The notes under the pieces are model-generated. The model was given only the letters and a program-made list of their open reading frames with translations. It did no database searches and was not told the DNA's origin. DNA of 64,000 bases from the NCBI GenBank assembly GCA_020284085.1, contig JACEVL010000110.1, positions 579,501 through 643,500 of the forward strand, in the 5' to 3' direction. The stretch comes from Aporrectodea caliginosa. Taxonomy: Eukaryota > Annelida > Clitellata > Crassiclitellata > Lumbricidae. The position numbers and the translations under genes are program-made. Below, in pieces: positions 45,661 to 55,480 of the stretch (the first letter of the stretch is position 1; each line of letters begins with the position of its first letter).

Positions 45661-46065
45661 GCAGGGCAAGTGTAAGAGCATCGGCTTTACGACAAACTAT
45701 CCGACTATAGATAATTATTTCAGGAGATAAAACAACAATATTATTGTATGTGAGAAAGAGAGATCCAATGGGAAAAATCAAATTAGATTAACGGATTAAG
45801 AAAGTGATAACAATTTTACCGTAGCATTGGATTCCATGTCGTCGTTTTTATGAACGGTTGGTGCTACGAATTCGATGACATTTCTGTTGAATGGAGTTGA
45901 TGGTCGAAGCAGATCCTCTGAAGGAGTGGCTTCCGTTGAGAACGAGAATGGAAGAGGACCACACCGAGAAATGACGGATTGTTCCGTTAGTGTGGCGACA
46001 TTTCAAACCGAGTTGCAGCGCATTGATGCAGAGTCTGTGTCTTGTTTTATGTTACATATATGATA
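45661..46065 (+). other. Unique sequence with a 62-codon hypothetical ORF
   Basis: The plus frame 45875-46063 gives a polar, Ser/Glu-rich peptide (RSRSSEGVASVENENGRGPH) and lies outside repeats. It lies 10 kb downstream of the TM6 exon on the same strand and could be a receptor C-tail exon, but nothing diagnostic (such as NPxxY) accompanies it. Speculative. Confidence 0.2.
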
Positions 46066-46560
46066 TCGCCTCTTTCTCTCTCTTTATCTATGTCTCATTC
46101 ACTCGTCGTCTATATGAGCGAAAGCAATATGGACACACATTCGCCCACGCACGCACACATGCACGCACGCACGCGCGCACACACACACACACTCTTCTTC
46201 TCCCGCTCTTTCTCTTTCTCCACCCTCTCCTTCTTTGTATCTCTCGGTATTTGTGCGTTTGTGTGTATGTGTGTCACTCAGTCTCAATATCTGTCCATCT
46301 GACTTTCGGTCTTTCGGAAAGGAAGGTGCTAGTCTTTGTCCCGATAGGTACCTGCTTTTATTTCGTCTTTACTGTACCACTGTATCTTTTTTCGCAACTC
46401 GCTGCCTGTCTGTCTATCGTAACCTTCTTAGTTCACTTTGCTCTCTATCTATCTTTCCCTGCCTCTCTATCGCTTTCCTATTCCTTGCTTCTCTTTCTGT
46501 CTCTAAATATCTCTCCTTCGTTTTTTTATATTTCTCTACATCTCCCTCCCTCTCTCCACT
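46066..46560. repeat. Pyrimidine-rich, (CA)n-containing tract
   Basis: CTCTTTCTC repeats with CGCACACA at 46145-46190. Ser/Phe/Leu frames are artefacts. Confidence 0.8.
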
Positions 46561-47090
46561 ATTTCAGCAGCCACTTGTAATTTACAGTCAACCGGTTTCT
46601 TCATCTATAAATCGCAGCGCTCCTCGTCGCTGAATCCGATCTGCAAGTGGCCAAAGCGTCGTCTTCTCCTCCACAGCTAATCAACTCCGTCCACAGAGGA
46701 GCCAGAAGGGTCTCGCCCGCCGATCGTCCGTCGACCAATGATTGTCACTGACGCCGTTCGACGACTGAGAATAAGGCGAAACGCACCGAGACGGCCGCAC
46801 CGTCCCTCTGGTGGCCTCCGCCGACGGAGTAAGCGCGATTCCCCTGGCATTAGGTGTGGGGTTAAATGAGGACCGGCGAAAAGAGTTCCGGGAAGTGCTG
46901 TAATTTGTTGAGTCACCAGGAATTTTGATTGTAAAAATATAACTGGTCTTTTGACAGAGGCCGGTTTAGCAATCTGATGTCGACCCTAAGACCCTTTGCC
47001 GCCTTTGATATTTATATTCCTAGGATTTAAGTAATTTACTTGGATAATAACAGTGGTAGCAGTAGCCTAAGAATCCCTGTTCAGATGGCG
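46561..47090. other. Unique CpG-containing sequence
   Basis: 46640-46870 is CpG-rich; the minus frame 46677-46916 (RRRRPPEGRCGRLGAFR) has no known match. Confidence 0.4.
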
Positions 47091-47646
47091 CTAGTATCAG
47101 TATAGGATTGGATCCACAGTTTAACGGCAGCTTATGAAAACATAGGCTAGGCCGTCGCCGCCGACAAAGATTATTTTTGGCATAGTATCAGTATTATACT
47201 CTCGAAGTACGTACATATAACGCCATACGAATGTATTTATAAAGGTGCTTAGTATCAACAATCATTATTCATGGCCCGTTTGTTTCACATTATGGTTAAC
47301 GCGACACTGTATTCGTTTCCAATAGTAACAACGTTAGAACCTTTCAAGAGGCAAAATCTAGTAATGCTATACTGAAGCGTGATTATATATAGCTTTCAAG
47401 AATATGTTAAAAAGGTGTTCAGCGTCAACCATCTCGTATGACCTACTTTCTTCCTATTGTATATTCGCCACCATATTCTTAGTTTATAAGTTGGCTGTAA
47501 TTTAATAGCGTATAGTTAATGAGTGAGTGAGTGAGTAGCTGCTGTTTAACGAGGCTGTGTTATAACAAAGATGATTAGCGTCACCCTACTACTCTATTCT
47601 CTGCTCTTGCTCTGCCTCACTGTATACCATAAGAACCTTCAAGGCA
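47091..47646. repeat. Module-e, -c and -b copies
   Basis: Module-e at 47105-47190, Module-c remnants at 47250 and 47405, Module-b at 47535-47600 after GAGTGAGTGAGTGAG. Confidence 0.65.
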
Positions 47647-47999
47647 CATGGACCTCCTAGAAAGATCTCTAAACAATTACTCGAGCTACAACCATATCTC
47701 GAACGATTTATGCCTCTCCTGCATGGTGGGGTCTAGCGAGTGGAAGGGACAAAACCCGCCTCGAAGTCTTCATGAACAGGCTCAGGGGTGCCGGCTGTTA
47801 ACATCCTGATGGTCCGACCGCTTAAAAGCTAGCACAAGCGGCAGCAATCCAGGGCAATGAGTTTCACGTCATCCGTGGTTTCTGCCAAGTGCAGCGAGAA
47901 CCGTTATATACCTTTCTACAAACGGCACACAACTGCTCCCTCCCTGATGAAGACTCGATGAACTTTATCCCAAGAATGTTATATAGAAATATGTACTAG
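47647..47999 (+). pseudogene. LINE reverse transcriptase C-terminus, interrupted
   Basis: One frame gives ITRATTISRTIYASPAWWG, GRDKTRLEVFMNRLRGAGC and then a stop. After a frame change comes AHNCSLPDEDSMNFIPRMLY, ending RNMY and TAG 47997-47999. YASPAWWG, the D-K-x-R-L-E helix and the HN-x-SLP...NFI-x-RMLY end are the C-terminus of a CR1/jockey-like RT. It is the same family as 15337-15721 on the minus strand. Stops and frameshifts show it is dead. Confidence 0.8.
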
Positions 48000-48544
48000 A
48001 AACTCAACTCTAAGCAGCCATTCTGTCAATTGCTTCTGTTAACCTACAGCATTTGCCTCTTTTTCGGGATATAAACGAATGCATACATACGGATAGATTC
48101 CTTCAAATTACGGACAATGGCGTAGTTTTATATATATAGCGTTGAACGAATATGTTATAAAGGGGTCTAGACTCAACCATTATTCCCTTCGCGGCGCAAG
48201 TCACCAACACGGAAGTTTACCGGCTCACGATGCTGAAATCCAGGATAATTGTTATTTTATTTAAATTAAAATTCGCCGCTCCTTGATTTGCCAAAAGTAG
48301 GCTGAAATATTTCTAGCTACATGACAGTGTTATTTTGTTTTGATGCAAGTTCAAGCAACGATAATAATTAACTACGGCGTATTCTTGCATTCTGAATATC
48401 GCAATGCTTATACATGAGTCCACATGAGCCTACTTGTTCATCGTTTCATGGTGCATACATTGGTGACGTCATCGATCTTTGTGTGATCGACAGAAGCAGG
48501 AGGAAAGGGAGGATGGGATATGTTACCACCGATTTCTGGGAAAA
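48000..48544. other. Unique sequence with Module-c remnant
   Basis: Inverted Module-c near 48155 (GTTATAAAGGGGTCTAGAC). No gene. Confidence 0.4.
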
Positions 48545-48890
48545 GGAGGCCGTCCATAAGTGACGTCACACTATTTTGGCACAAAATGACTCCAATCCAC
48601 ATCTTGTCACAGTTTAAGCATTAATAACTCAGCAGTCTAACCCCTTCCCGCATCTGGTTGCCGATTGGTGAGAGCGCTCGGCCTGTAACGCGCTGAGTAT
48701 GGGTTCGAGCCTCCAGTCAAAAGGTTAATTGCTGTGTTGGAGGTACCTTGTGCAAGTCCTTCACTCACAATTGCTCAGCGCCATCGATGTTCTGTCGTAT
48801 GGTCGTGTGCACTTCTGAACTATGGAAGGAGGGCAATATCAGATACAGCTGTATTGTATAATTGTTCTGTATTTATGGACGGCCCCTTAG
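48545..48890. mobile_element. Inverted-repeat element carrying a nested SINE-2
   Basis: GGAGGCCGTCCATAAGTGACG at the left pairs with ATTTATGGACGGCCCCTTAG ending 48890. Without the nested SINE-2 the element would be only about 130 bp. No clear target duplication. Confidence 0.55.
48656..48875 (+). mobile_element. SINE-2 copy, full length
   Basis: GCCGATTGGTGAGAGCGCTC head, GGGTTCGAGCC B box, CTCACAATTGCTCAGCGCCA, then CTGAACTATGGAAGGAGGGC and a TACAGCTGTATTGTA end. Confidence 0.83.
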
Positions 48891-48916
48891 ATCAGTGCAT
48901 AGTTTAAACTCTGCAA

Positions 48917-49202
48917 CTACTGGGACAAAATGTCCCAGTAGTCTTAGGATTTGTCCCAGTTGTTTTAGGACTTGCCCCATAGTTTGGGTGATTTGTTCCC
49001 GATAATACTATAACACTCTACTTTTAATATTAGCTCACAAAACTAAATTGTTAACCTTCTAATTCGAAATATTCAACAAACTAAAGTGGCTGCAAATTCT
49101 CTAAAATGAGTTGTCGGCTGGGGCTCCGCCACAGACCAAATTGGGGGAACTTACGACGCTCTCCAGACCCCAAAAATGTCGCAACAGACTTTTTCCCAGT
49201 AG
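48917..49202. mobile_element. Small element bounded by CTACTGGGA, with a perfect hairpin
   Basis: Bases 48917-48941 are a perfect hairpin (11-bp arms CTACTGGGACA/TGTCCCAGTAG, loop AAA). The same CTACTGGGA motif occurs inverted at 49194-49202. Variants of TTAGGAYTTGYCCCA recur between. No ORF and no confident target duplication. Confidence 0.5.
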
Positions 49203-49780
49203 TTCAAATTCTTTTAAATATGCACTGCCTTAAATACTTCCTTGCCCGGACCCGATTTGGCAGTGTGTCTGTGGTGGGTCGGTCGATGGCAGGCGCTAAG
49301 AGGACCCGTTCTTCCGGATCGTCTTATGCTGGATATCCTGGATTAGCGTCTATGCGTCCGCTCAGGACTGTTTATGTTAGTGTACTACGAGAGGAAACTA
49401 CGGCGAGGAAGAACGGAGATGGAAGGAAGGGAGGATGGAAAGGGTGAAGTATAGAGACAGGGAAGGGTACGGAAGAGGGTTCGTTTCGGATGAAGATGAA
49501 GATGCGGGGATTGGAAAGCGGAAGGAGAAGATGGAGGAGGGCGGCAGGATGAAACGGTGGATTGTAAGGGGGCGGCAGGTGATGGAGGTGTTTCCATCGG
49601 ATGAGATCATCGGTCCAGAAGGAAGCGGAGAAGATGAAAGAGGGAGGAGATGAAAGAGGGAGGATAATGAGAAGGAAGCGTGGAGAGGAAGTCTTTTAGT
49701 TGGAGAGAGACGATTGAAGGCAGGGCAGCAATAAGACGGATGGATAGCTCAGATAGGAGCAGAGAATATAGGAGGAGAGG
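49203..49780. other. Unique then purine-rich sequence
   Basis: 49380-49700 is G/A-rich degenerate. The plus frame 49106-49447 overlaps the element above and matches nothing known. Confidence 0.4.
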
Positions 49781-49985
49781 GAGGAACAGAGAGACCGAGA
49801 GAGAGACAGACAGACAGAGACAGACATACAGATACAGAGAGGCAGAGAGACAGAAGTGGAGACGGAGACGGAGACAGAGACAGAGAAACAGCGAGAGACA
49901 GACAGAGAAGAGAAAGAGAGAAAGGATTCGAGAGAGACAGACAGACAGAGAGGGAGAAAGAGAAAGAGACAGAGAAAATAAACAA
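49781..49985. repeat. (GACAGA)n tract
   Basis: GAGAGACAGACAGAC-type degenerate repeat. Arg/Glu/Thr and Ser/Leu/Cys frames are artefacts. Confidence 0.88.
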
Positions 49986-50365
49986 ATAAACAAAACGAAT
50001 GAATGAATTAATTATTAATTTTACGAATGAACGAATTAATTAACCCCCGAACGAACAAATGAAGAGGGAACAATTGAGGGAATGAATGAAGAAGGCCTTC
50101 GAAAGCAAATGGAAACATAGCAATCTGTTGAGAAGTTCTTCTTTGATAACTTTATCAATCAATCATCACAAAAAGTCATGAGAAAAGAAACTTATGCTAA
50201 CACAGAAACTCAACAGGCAATTCCCATTAACCAGAATACCTTACAATGAATCCGATTAAGCTATTCCACCATATTTTGCCAGATGCTGAGGTTTATTTTT
50301 GTAACAAATCTGCACTTATCGACACTTAACATTGTTTTATAATATGCATCAATAGAGAGTTATCG
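49986..50365. other. Unique AT-rich sequence
   Basis: AATGAATGAATTAATTA at the left; no gene. Confidence 0.4.
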
Positions 50366-50475
50366 TATAATCTCTGTCTGTCTCTCCGACCGTCCCCCAG
50401 TCCGTCTGTCTGTCTCTGCGTGTGTCTGTCTGTCCGTCCGTCCGTCTGTTCGTCTGTCTGTCTATCTTTATTTGT
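50366..50475. repeat. (CTGT/CCGT)n tract
   Basis: CTGTCTGTCTCTCCG and CCGTCCGTCTGT units. Confidence 0.85.
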
Positions 50476-50920
50476 CTGTTTTTTTTTATTCCTTTAAGTG
50501 TGCATCCTTTTTTATTAAATGCTTGTTTTTGTAAGTACATATGTATTCATATTATTCATATGGATATGAATTACTTATAAATTCATTTTATATCATTTAT
50601 ATAATTTATGTTACGTTTATGCGTTTAGCACTTTCTTCATCTGGGTGTTCATGTGTGTCTGCCTATCTGTGTATAACTTTGTATGTATGTATGTATGTAT
50701 GTTTGACTGTCTGTGCGTCTGTCTGTCTGTCTGTCTGAGTCTGTTTGACTGTCTGTCTCTCTCTGTCCAGATGTGTTTGTGTCTCATTCTTTATGTCATT
50801 CGGAAGGGCGAGAGAAAGCAGGTCAAAGTTTTGTGTTGGCTGCTAATTGACCCAACGAAGCGGGATGAAGTCGACCCAGATGGAGTCGATAGCGGTAATC
50901 GTCTCAGGGAATGACGGAGA
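50476..50920. repeat. AT-rich unique sequence, then (CTGT)n/(TATG)n
   Basis: GTATGTATGTATG at 50680-50702 and CTGTCTGTCTGTC at 50705-50765. No gene. Confidence 0.6.
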
Positions 50921-51381
50921 CAGAGAGACGGACAGAGATAGACACAGATAGATAGACACAGAGACAGACAGAGAGAGACTCTCTTCAGATTGCGCTGTTT
51001 GTTGATTTGAGTCTAATGCGGAATTTTGACGGGGACAGGGCGACCGACAGAAGACAGACAGAGAGACGGACAGAGACAGACACAGAGAGACAGACACAGA
51101 GAGACAGACAGACGGACGGACAGAGACAGACACAGAGAGACAAACAGACAGACAGAGAGACGGACAGAGACAGACACAGAGAGACAGACAGACAGACAGA
51201 GAGACGGACAGAGACAGACACAGAGAGACAGACAGGCAGACAGACAGACGGACAGAGACAGACACAGATAGATAGACAGAGAGAGAGAGAGAGAGAGAGA
51301 CAAGCAGACATACAAAGTGGTCAGGAGAGACTCACTTCAGATTGCTCTCTGTTTGTTGATTTCAGACTAATGTGGAATTTT
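50921..51381. repeat. 44-bp higher-order (GACA)n minisatellite with duplicated flank
   Basis: GGACAGAGACAGACACAGA recurs at 51068, 51118, 51162, 51206 and 51250, three times spaced exactly 44 bp. About 58 bp of unique sequence (CTTCAGATTGCGCTGTTTG and on) at 50971-51030 recurs at 51324-51381. Both copies are preceded by GACAGAGA repeat, so array end plus unique flank were duplicated together. Confidence 0.88.
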
Positions 51382-51537
51382 CTCTTTCGACCGTTTATCG
51401 ATGTTCTGTTTACACAGTCGAAATTTTTTCGAGTGTTCCAAGTGTCTGCGTACTCTCAGGAGGAAACAGTGTCTACTTTGATCAGACACTTCTGTTATTA
51501 CCATTATACAATTGTTTATTATTCTGTTTTTTATTAA

Positions 51538-52545
51538 CCCTGCGACTACCGCTGGGGTCAAAAATGACCCCAGAGGCATTTTGTATTAGTGCTGCTCACC
51601 CCCCATAAGAGATATCTCAACGAAATTTTATGACTTTATAGGTATTCCTGTTTTATACAAAATTCCAAGTTTTATTTTACATTTTCTAACACCAGGTGGC
51701 ACAGGTATTCCATTTATACATTGAGTACCAGTGGGGTCGTTTTTGACCCCAGTGTAAACTGATTAATTCTGGCATATGTAAAAAATAATAAAATACATTT
51801 TTATTGACCTAACATTTATTTTAGAAGTATTTTTAACAAAGATAAACTATTATAAATTGTTTACATGGTAAATTTATTACAATAATTATGACAGTCCGCT
51901 AACAGATGTCCAACTAGTTATGAGAAAACCAATTATATAAGAAACTGAAGTGGATAAATAAGAAAGATAGTGCCATCTATGTTGAAACATGGATTGATAT
52001 TTCGGACAAGTCAAGAAATGAAGCAGTGCAGCAGCTGCAGAGTTTAGACGATGTTTCAGCAACAGCATGACTAGAAATCGGTTCCAGAAAATATCACGTT
52101 CGCTTAGATTTGACGATGCGGTGCGCAGAAGAGAACGTCAATATCCTAAACAACTTGCAACTGTTAGAACAATATTTGACAAGTGGACAAAATCATTAGA
52201 AAGTGATAAGAATTCCAACATAATCTGTGCCGCCTGTAAGCGCAATGAGGTCGTTTTTGCGAGTATACCTGTATAAACTTCAAACAGTAACGGTAATGAC
52301 CGGAAATTGTCCATATTAGTTTTGAACATTGAACACTCGGTCACTTTGAACACTAATCTGTAACTATTAAATTAAAAATTAATTCATTCCAACAGCCTAT
52401 ACATGTTCCAAATACTTTACTAAAAATTGTTTTCATGGCAATAAATAAAATGCAAAAAACAAATAACTTATTGTAAAAATTGTGTTGGGGTCATTTTTGA
52501 CCCCACTGGTACTCAGTGTAACAAAAAATTCTGGTAATCTGAGGG
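51538..52545 (+). mobile_element. piggyBac-type transposon relic in TTAA
   Basis: The 1008-bp element starts CCCTGCGACTACCGC after TTAA (51534-51537) and ends CTGGTAATCTGAGGG before TTAA (52546-52549). TTAA duplication and CCCT...AGGG ends are piggyBac hallmarks. The hairpin CTGGGGTCAAAAATGACCCC(AG) is at 51552-51573. An inner inverted pair with ATTGAGTACCAGTGGGGTC lies at about 51718-51755 and, as the reverse complement, at 52485-52525. Only a transposase fragment remains. Confidence 0.92.
52067..52276 (+). pseudogene. piggyBac transposase fragment
   Basis: The 69-codon frame reads MTRNRFQKISRSLRFDDAVR and then LATVRTIFDKWTKSLE. M(S/T)RNRF-x2-I-x-R-x-LRFDD followed by K-L-x-x-(V/I)R-x-(I/V)FDK is the start of the piggyBac DDE domain (PGBD-like). 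The catalytic aspartates lie further on in intact proteins of about 500-600 residues and are missing here; the frame turns unrelated after residue 45. Inside the TTAA-flanked element, so a deletion derivative that needs transposase from elsewhere. Confidence 0.9.
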
Positions 52546-52550
52546 TTAAG

Positions 52551-52677
52551 CGACACTTGCTAATGGTCAAGCATCAATCGATGGCGCTGAGCTATTGCGA
52601 GTGAAGGACTTGGTCGAGGTCCGTTATGTACACAGTAACCGTTACATGGCGAGCACTCTAACCAATCGGCTACAGTA
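52551..52677 (-). mobile_element. SINE-2 copy
   Basis: Minus strand GCCGATTGGTTAGAGTGCTC, GCCATGTAACGGTTACTGTG and TCGCAATAGCTCAGCGCCAT with a GATTGATGCTTGACCATTAG end; B-box region deleted. Confidence 0.78.
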
Positions 52678-52829
52678 GTTGTTTTAGTGTTTAACAACGT
52701 CTTATGGCCTGCATGATTTACCCGCCAAGGCCATGACAACAGTTACAACGCCTACATTGATGGATCCAGAGTTTAACGACATCTCATGGCAGCGTAGGCC
52801 GTTGACGTCAAACGAAATCAGTTTGAACA
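52678..52829. repeat. Module-a copies
   Basis: TGTTTAACAACGTCTTATGG near 52690 and GAGTTTAACGACATCTCATG near 52769 with GGCCGTTGACGTC. Confidence 0.7.
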
Positions 52830-52837
52830 GTTCTCAC

Positions 52838-53217
52838 CAGAGCTCGAGGGTACGCGTACCCTAAAACAGAATACGTTAAAATACGTACGTACCTTTCAAA
52901 AAATAGAATACGCGTATGGTACGTATCATACACGAAAATTTTATTTATGGTTTACTCGGCGACCCATAGCCTACGTATAATCTGACATTAGTGCATTAAG
53001 TGCAATGTATGCTGGATAAAAAACACAAACCTACAATATAGCATTGCAGCAATTTACTACGCTGTATACTGGATTGTGATTGTTTGCTTAAATTAAATTG
53101 AACATTCTTATACTGAGCAATGACGTGGTTAACGTATTTTTGTAAAATAGGGTACGTTAAAAAACGTACGTACCTTTCAAAAACTAGAATACGTATGGTA
53201 CGTACCCTCGAGCTTTG
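52838..53217. mobile_element. hAT-type MITE with 8-bp target duplication
   Basis: CAGAGCTCGAGGGTACG at 52838 and, inward from 53217, CAAAGCTCGAGGGTACG (16/17). Flanks GTTCTCAC (52830-52837) and GATCTCAC (53218-53225) match 7/8. About 55 bp next to each end (ACGTACGTACCTTTCAAAAA and on) occurs as a direct repeat. Inserted inside a Module-d copy whose halves lie at each side. No transposase. Confidence 0.85.
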
Positions 53218-53225
53218 GATCTCAC

Positions 53226-53640
53226 CGTTCATACGGCATAATATCGTAATAGCAAATCTGTTACTTCCTCAATGTCATGCCTAAATAATTATCATCGGCT
53301 TACTAAGTTTCACATTGTCGAGGAATGCACTCGATGGGTTTCACTTCGCTTTCTTTTATAGGACGAGAATTACACTTAAAAGAGGTGTGCTATTTTTCAG
53401 TTCCCTTCGTTTGTATGGCATAATACAGCTCTAACGTATTGTGTAAGAGATCGTCTGCATCAATCGCCTTTTGCGTTCCCTGTTTATTTAGCACTCATTG
53501 CAGACATTATAAAGGTGTCTAACGATTGCGCTGTTATCAATCGGCTCTCATATCCCACCATACTGTGTCGTAAGTATACGCATAATTATATTTCAGTGTG
53601 TGCGGATGAATTGTATATAGAGCCTTCTCATTTCCGAGCC
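53226..53640. repeat. Module-d and Module-c copies
   Basis: CACCGTTCATACGGCATAAT after the MITE, TTAAAAGAGGTGTGCTATTT near 53378, inverted Module-c at 53505. Confidence 0.65.
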
Positions 53641-53716
53641 TCCCAAGGACAGGCACAGTTTGTCTAACTATAGACATTTTTGACTATTGGCCAGAAGCGG
53701 TCTAGATTTGCCAGAC

Positions 53717-54200
53717 GGTTCCGCGACAACTCGTCGAACGACATTTCGTCTAACGACACTTCGTCTACGACAATTCGTCTAACGACATTTCGTCTACCAG
53801 TGTATCTGTATCCATTACGGCTAATCAACAGAGGCCGCTTTCGTATAGTTTCGCTAAAGCGTGCTATATATTCTCAGGAATCCAGCTTCTAATTACTGAC
53901 AAGATAATTTTCATCAATCCAGCTTCTATTGAGTGGAAACCTATTTTCATCCACGCATCCATGCTGATTTCCAGCTTCTATTTACGGGAAAAATTATTTC
54001 GATCACTCCAGCTTCTATTTCAACACAGGAATGTCTTCATCAATCCCATTTCTATTTCGTAAAACAGTTTTTTTCATCAATCCAGCTTCCATTTTAAAGT
54101 GACAACATCAAATAACTTAGTAGACGAAATGTCGTTCGACGAAATGTCGCTCGACGAAGTGTCGTAGACGAAATGTCGTTCGACGAGTTGTCGTGACACC
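53717..54200. mobile_element. Mutator-like foldback element with internal tandem repeats
   Basis: About 80-bp inverted repeats start GGTTCCGCGACAACTCGTCG (53717) and, inward from 54200, GGTGTCACGACAACTCGTCG; both consist of repeats of AACGACATTTCGTCT. Exact 9-bp direct repeats TTGCCAGAC flank it (53708-53716, 54201-54209). Long arms with 9-bp duplication fit Mutator-like elements. The core (53870-54100) holds five or six units of ATCAATCCAGCTTCTATTT spaced about 35-50 bp. No transposase. Confidence 0.85.
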
Positions 54201-54500
54201 TTGCCAGACATTCCTAATTGATCGCATTGGCATTGTAAGAGACGCTCTTTCTGGCAGCTCCTTTTAAAGTGATCCAACAGTTTTTCCAGTGATCCTACGG
54301 TTCAATCTAATCTTATATGATTTGATCCGACCTAATATGAGATCATCTCATGGGATCTCATATGGTCAAGTCGAATATGATATGATATGATGTGATATGA
54401 TATAGTATGATACGATACGATATGATATGATGTAATCAAATCTATTTAGTGTAAATCTAATATAATCCGATATAATCTAAAGCTGGTCTAAATCCCAGGT
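54201..54500. repeat. (ATATG)n pentanucleotide tract
   Basis: 54201-54310 unique, then GATATGATATGATGTGATAT repeats at 54360-54440. Confidence 0.85.
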
Positions 54501-54695
54501 TTTCCAAGGCACTAGTTTAACACCCGTTAATCATCAATCGCTAATAGTTGCTTCCATGCACTGGAACTATAGCAGAACTGAAACCTTTGTATGGCATCCA
54601 TCTATTTAAAAGTCGTTGTATTGATTGTTGTGACGGTGATTATAATGGTTATTATTCAAAATCACTGTCTTTCGGCATCAAAGGCCGTTGACATA

Positions 54696-55034
54696 TAGGT
54701 GCCGACTCCTTGGGAGCCTTGGGTGCCAATGCACCCAGAGAGAAAGTTCAGTGGGTGCCTGGCACCCAGAAGAATTCACACCTTAAATTCAAATTGTTTA
54801 CATTATGTTACAGTAATCTCACAATTGTGAAGCAGGACAACACAAATACCCAACCTTGCATGATATCACAATAGTGAGTTTCAAATACTTTTTCTAGCCA
54901 CGTAACTCATGATTTATTTTCCCAAAATGTACTAAAAGTCACCTTTGGCAATGTAGAATATAAACAAATTTCACGGGTACGGGGGTAGGACCCAGGCAGT
55001 GGCACCCAGAGACAAAACCAAAAGTCGGCGCCTA
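54696..55034. mobile_element. Element with TAGGYGCCGACT inverted ends
   Basis: TAGGTGCCGACTCCTTGGG at 54696 pairs with CCAAAAGTCGGCGCCTA ending 55034. GGCCGTTGACATA (54683-54695) and GGCCGTTGATATA (55036-55048) flank it as near-identical direct repeats, so a Module-a copy was the target. GCACCCAGAG-type motifs repeat inside. No ORF; the superfamily is uncertain because a 13-bp duplication is unusual. Confidence 0.72.
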
Positions 55035-55384
55035 TGGCCGTTGATATATAGATATTGAGAATATGTGTTACAGTAACCCGTAAGAGTAGAAGCTAGATGG
55101 AATCTAACGTTGGAACGAAGCTGATGTTTAAATCAGTACTTTAAGCATCAGCGAATATTTTACCGATTTTTCATTCTATCGATTTTCTATGTAGAAACTC
55201 GGAGAAGATTCAAGTATTCAGCGTTACGTTCCTTTGACAGTTTAGACTTCAAGCGCTTTAAGTACTCAGTACTTTAAGCATTCCGGAAACGCGTTTAAAA
55301 GGTATCTAAATATTAACAAATCCATCATTCAGAACTTTTTATTGAAGCCGTATCAAGTTATCCAGTGATTAGGAACAACTTAAA
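55035..55384. other. Unique sequence with Module-c remnant
   Basis: CGCGTTTAAAAGGTATCTAA near 55292; no gene. Confidence 0.45.
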
Positions 55385-55480
55385 GTAAGCAAGTAAGTAA
55401 GTATATTCTTTATTTATCCAAATGCGTAACCGCACATTGGTTCACAAATCACAATACATGATATTTAACATTATAAAGCA
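55385..55480 (-). repeat. Retrotransposon tail with (AAGT)n
   Basis: AAGTAAGTAAGTATATTCTT and TTATCCAAATGCGTAACCGC. It matches the opposite-strand tail at 63125-63190 (ACTTACTTACTTAG). Confidence 0.6.

Noticed and set aside
46677..46916. Arg-rich minus ORF as a coding exon
   Set aside because: CpG-rich sequence yields Arg frames by chance; no domain or splice context.
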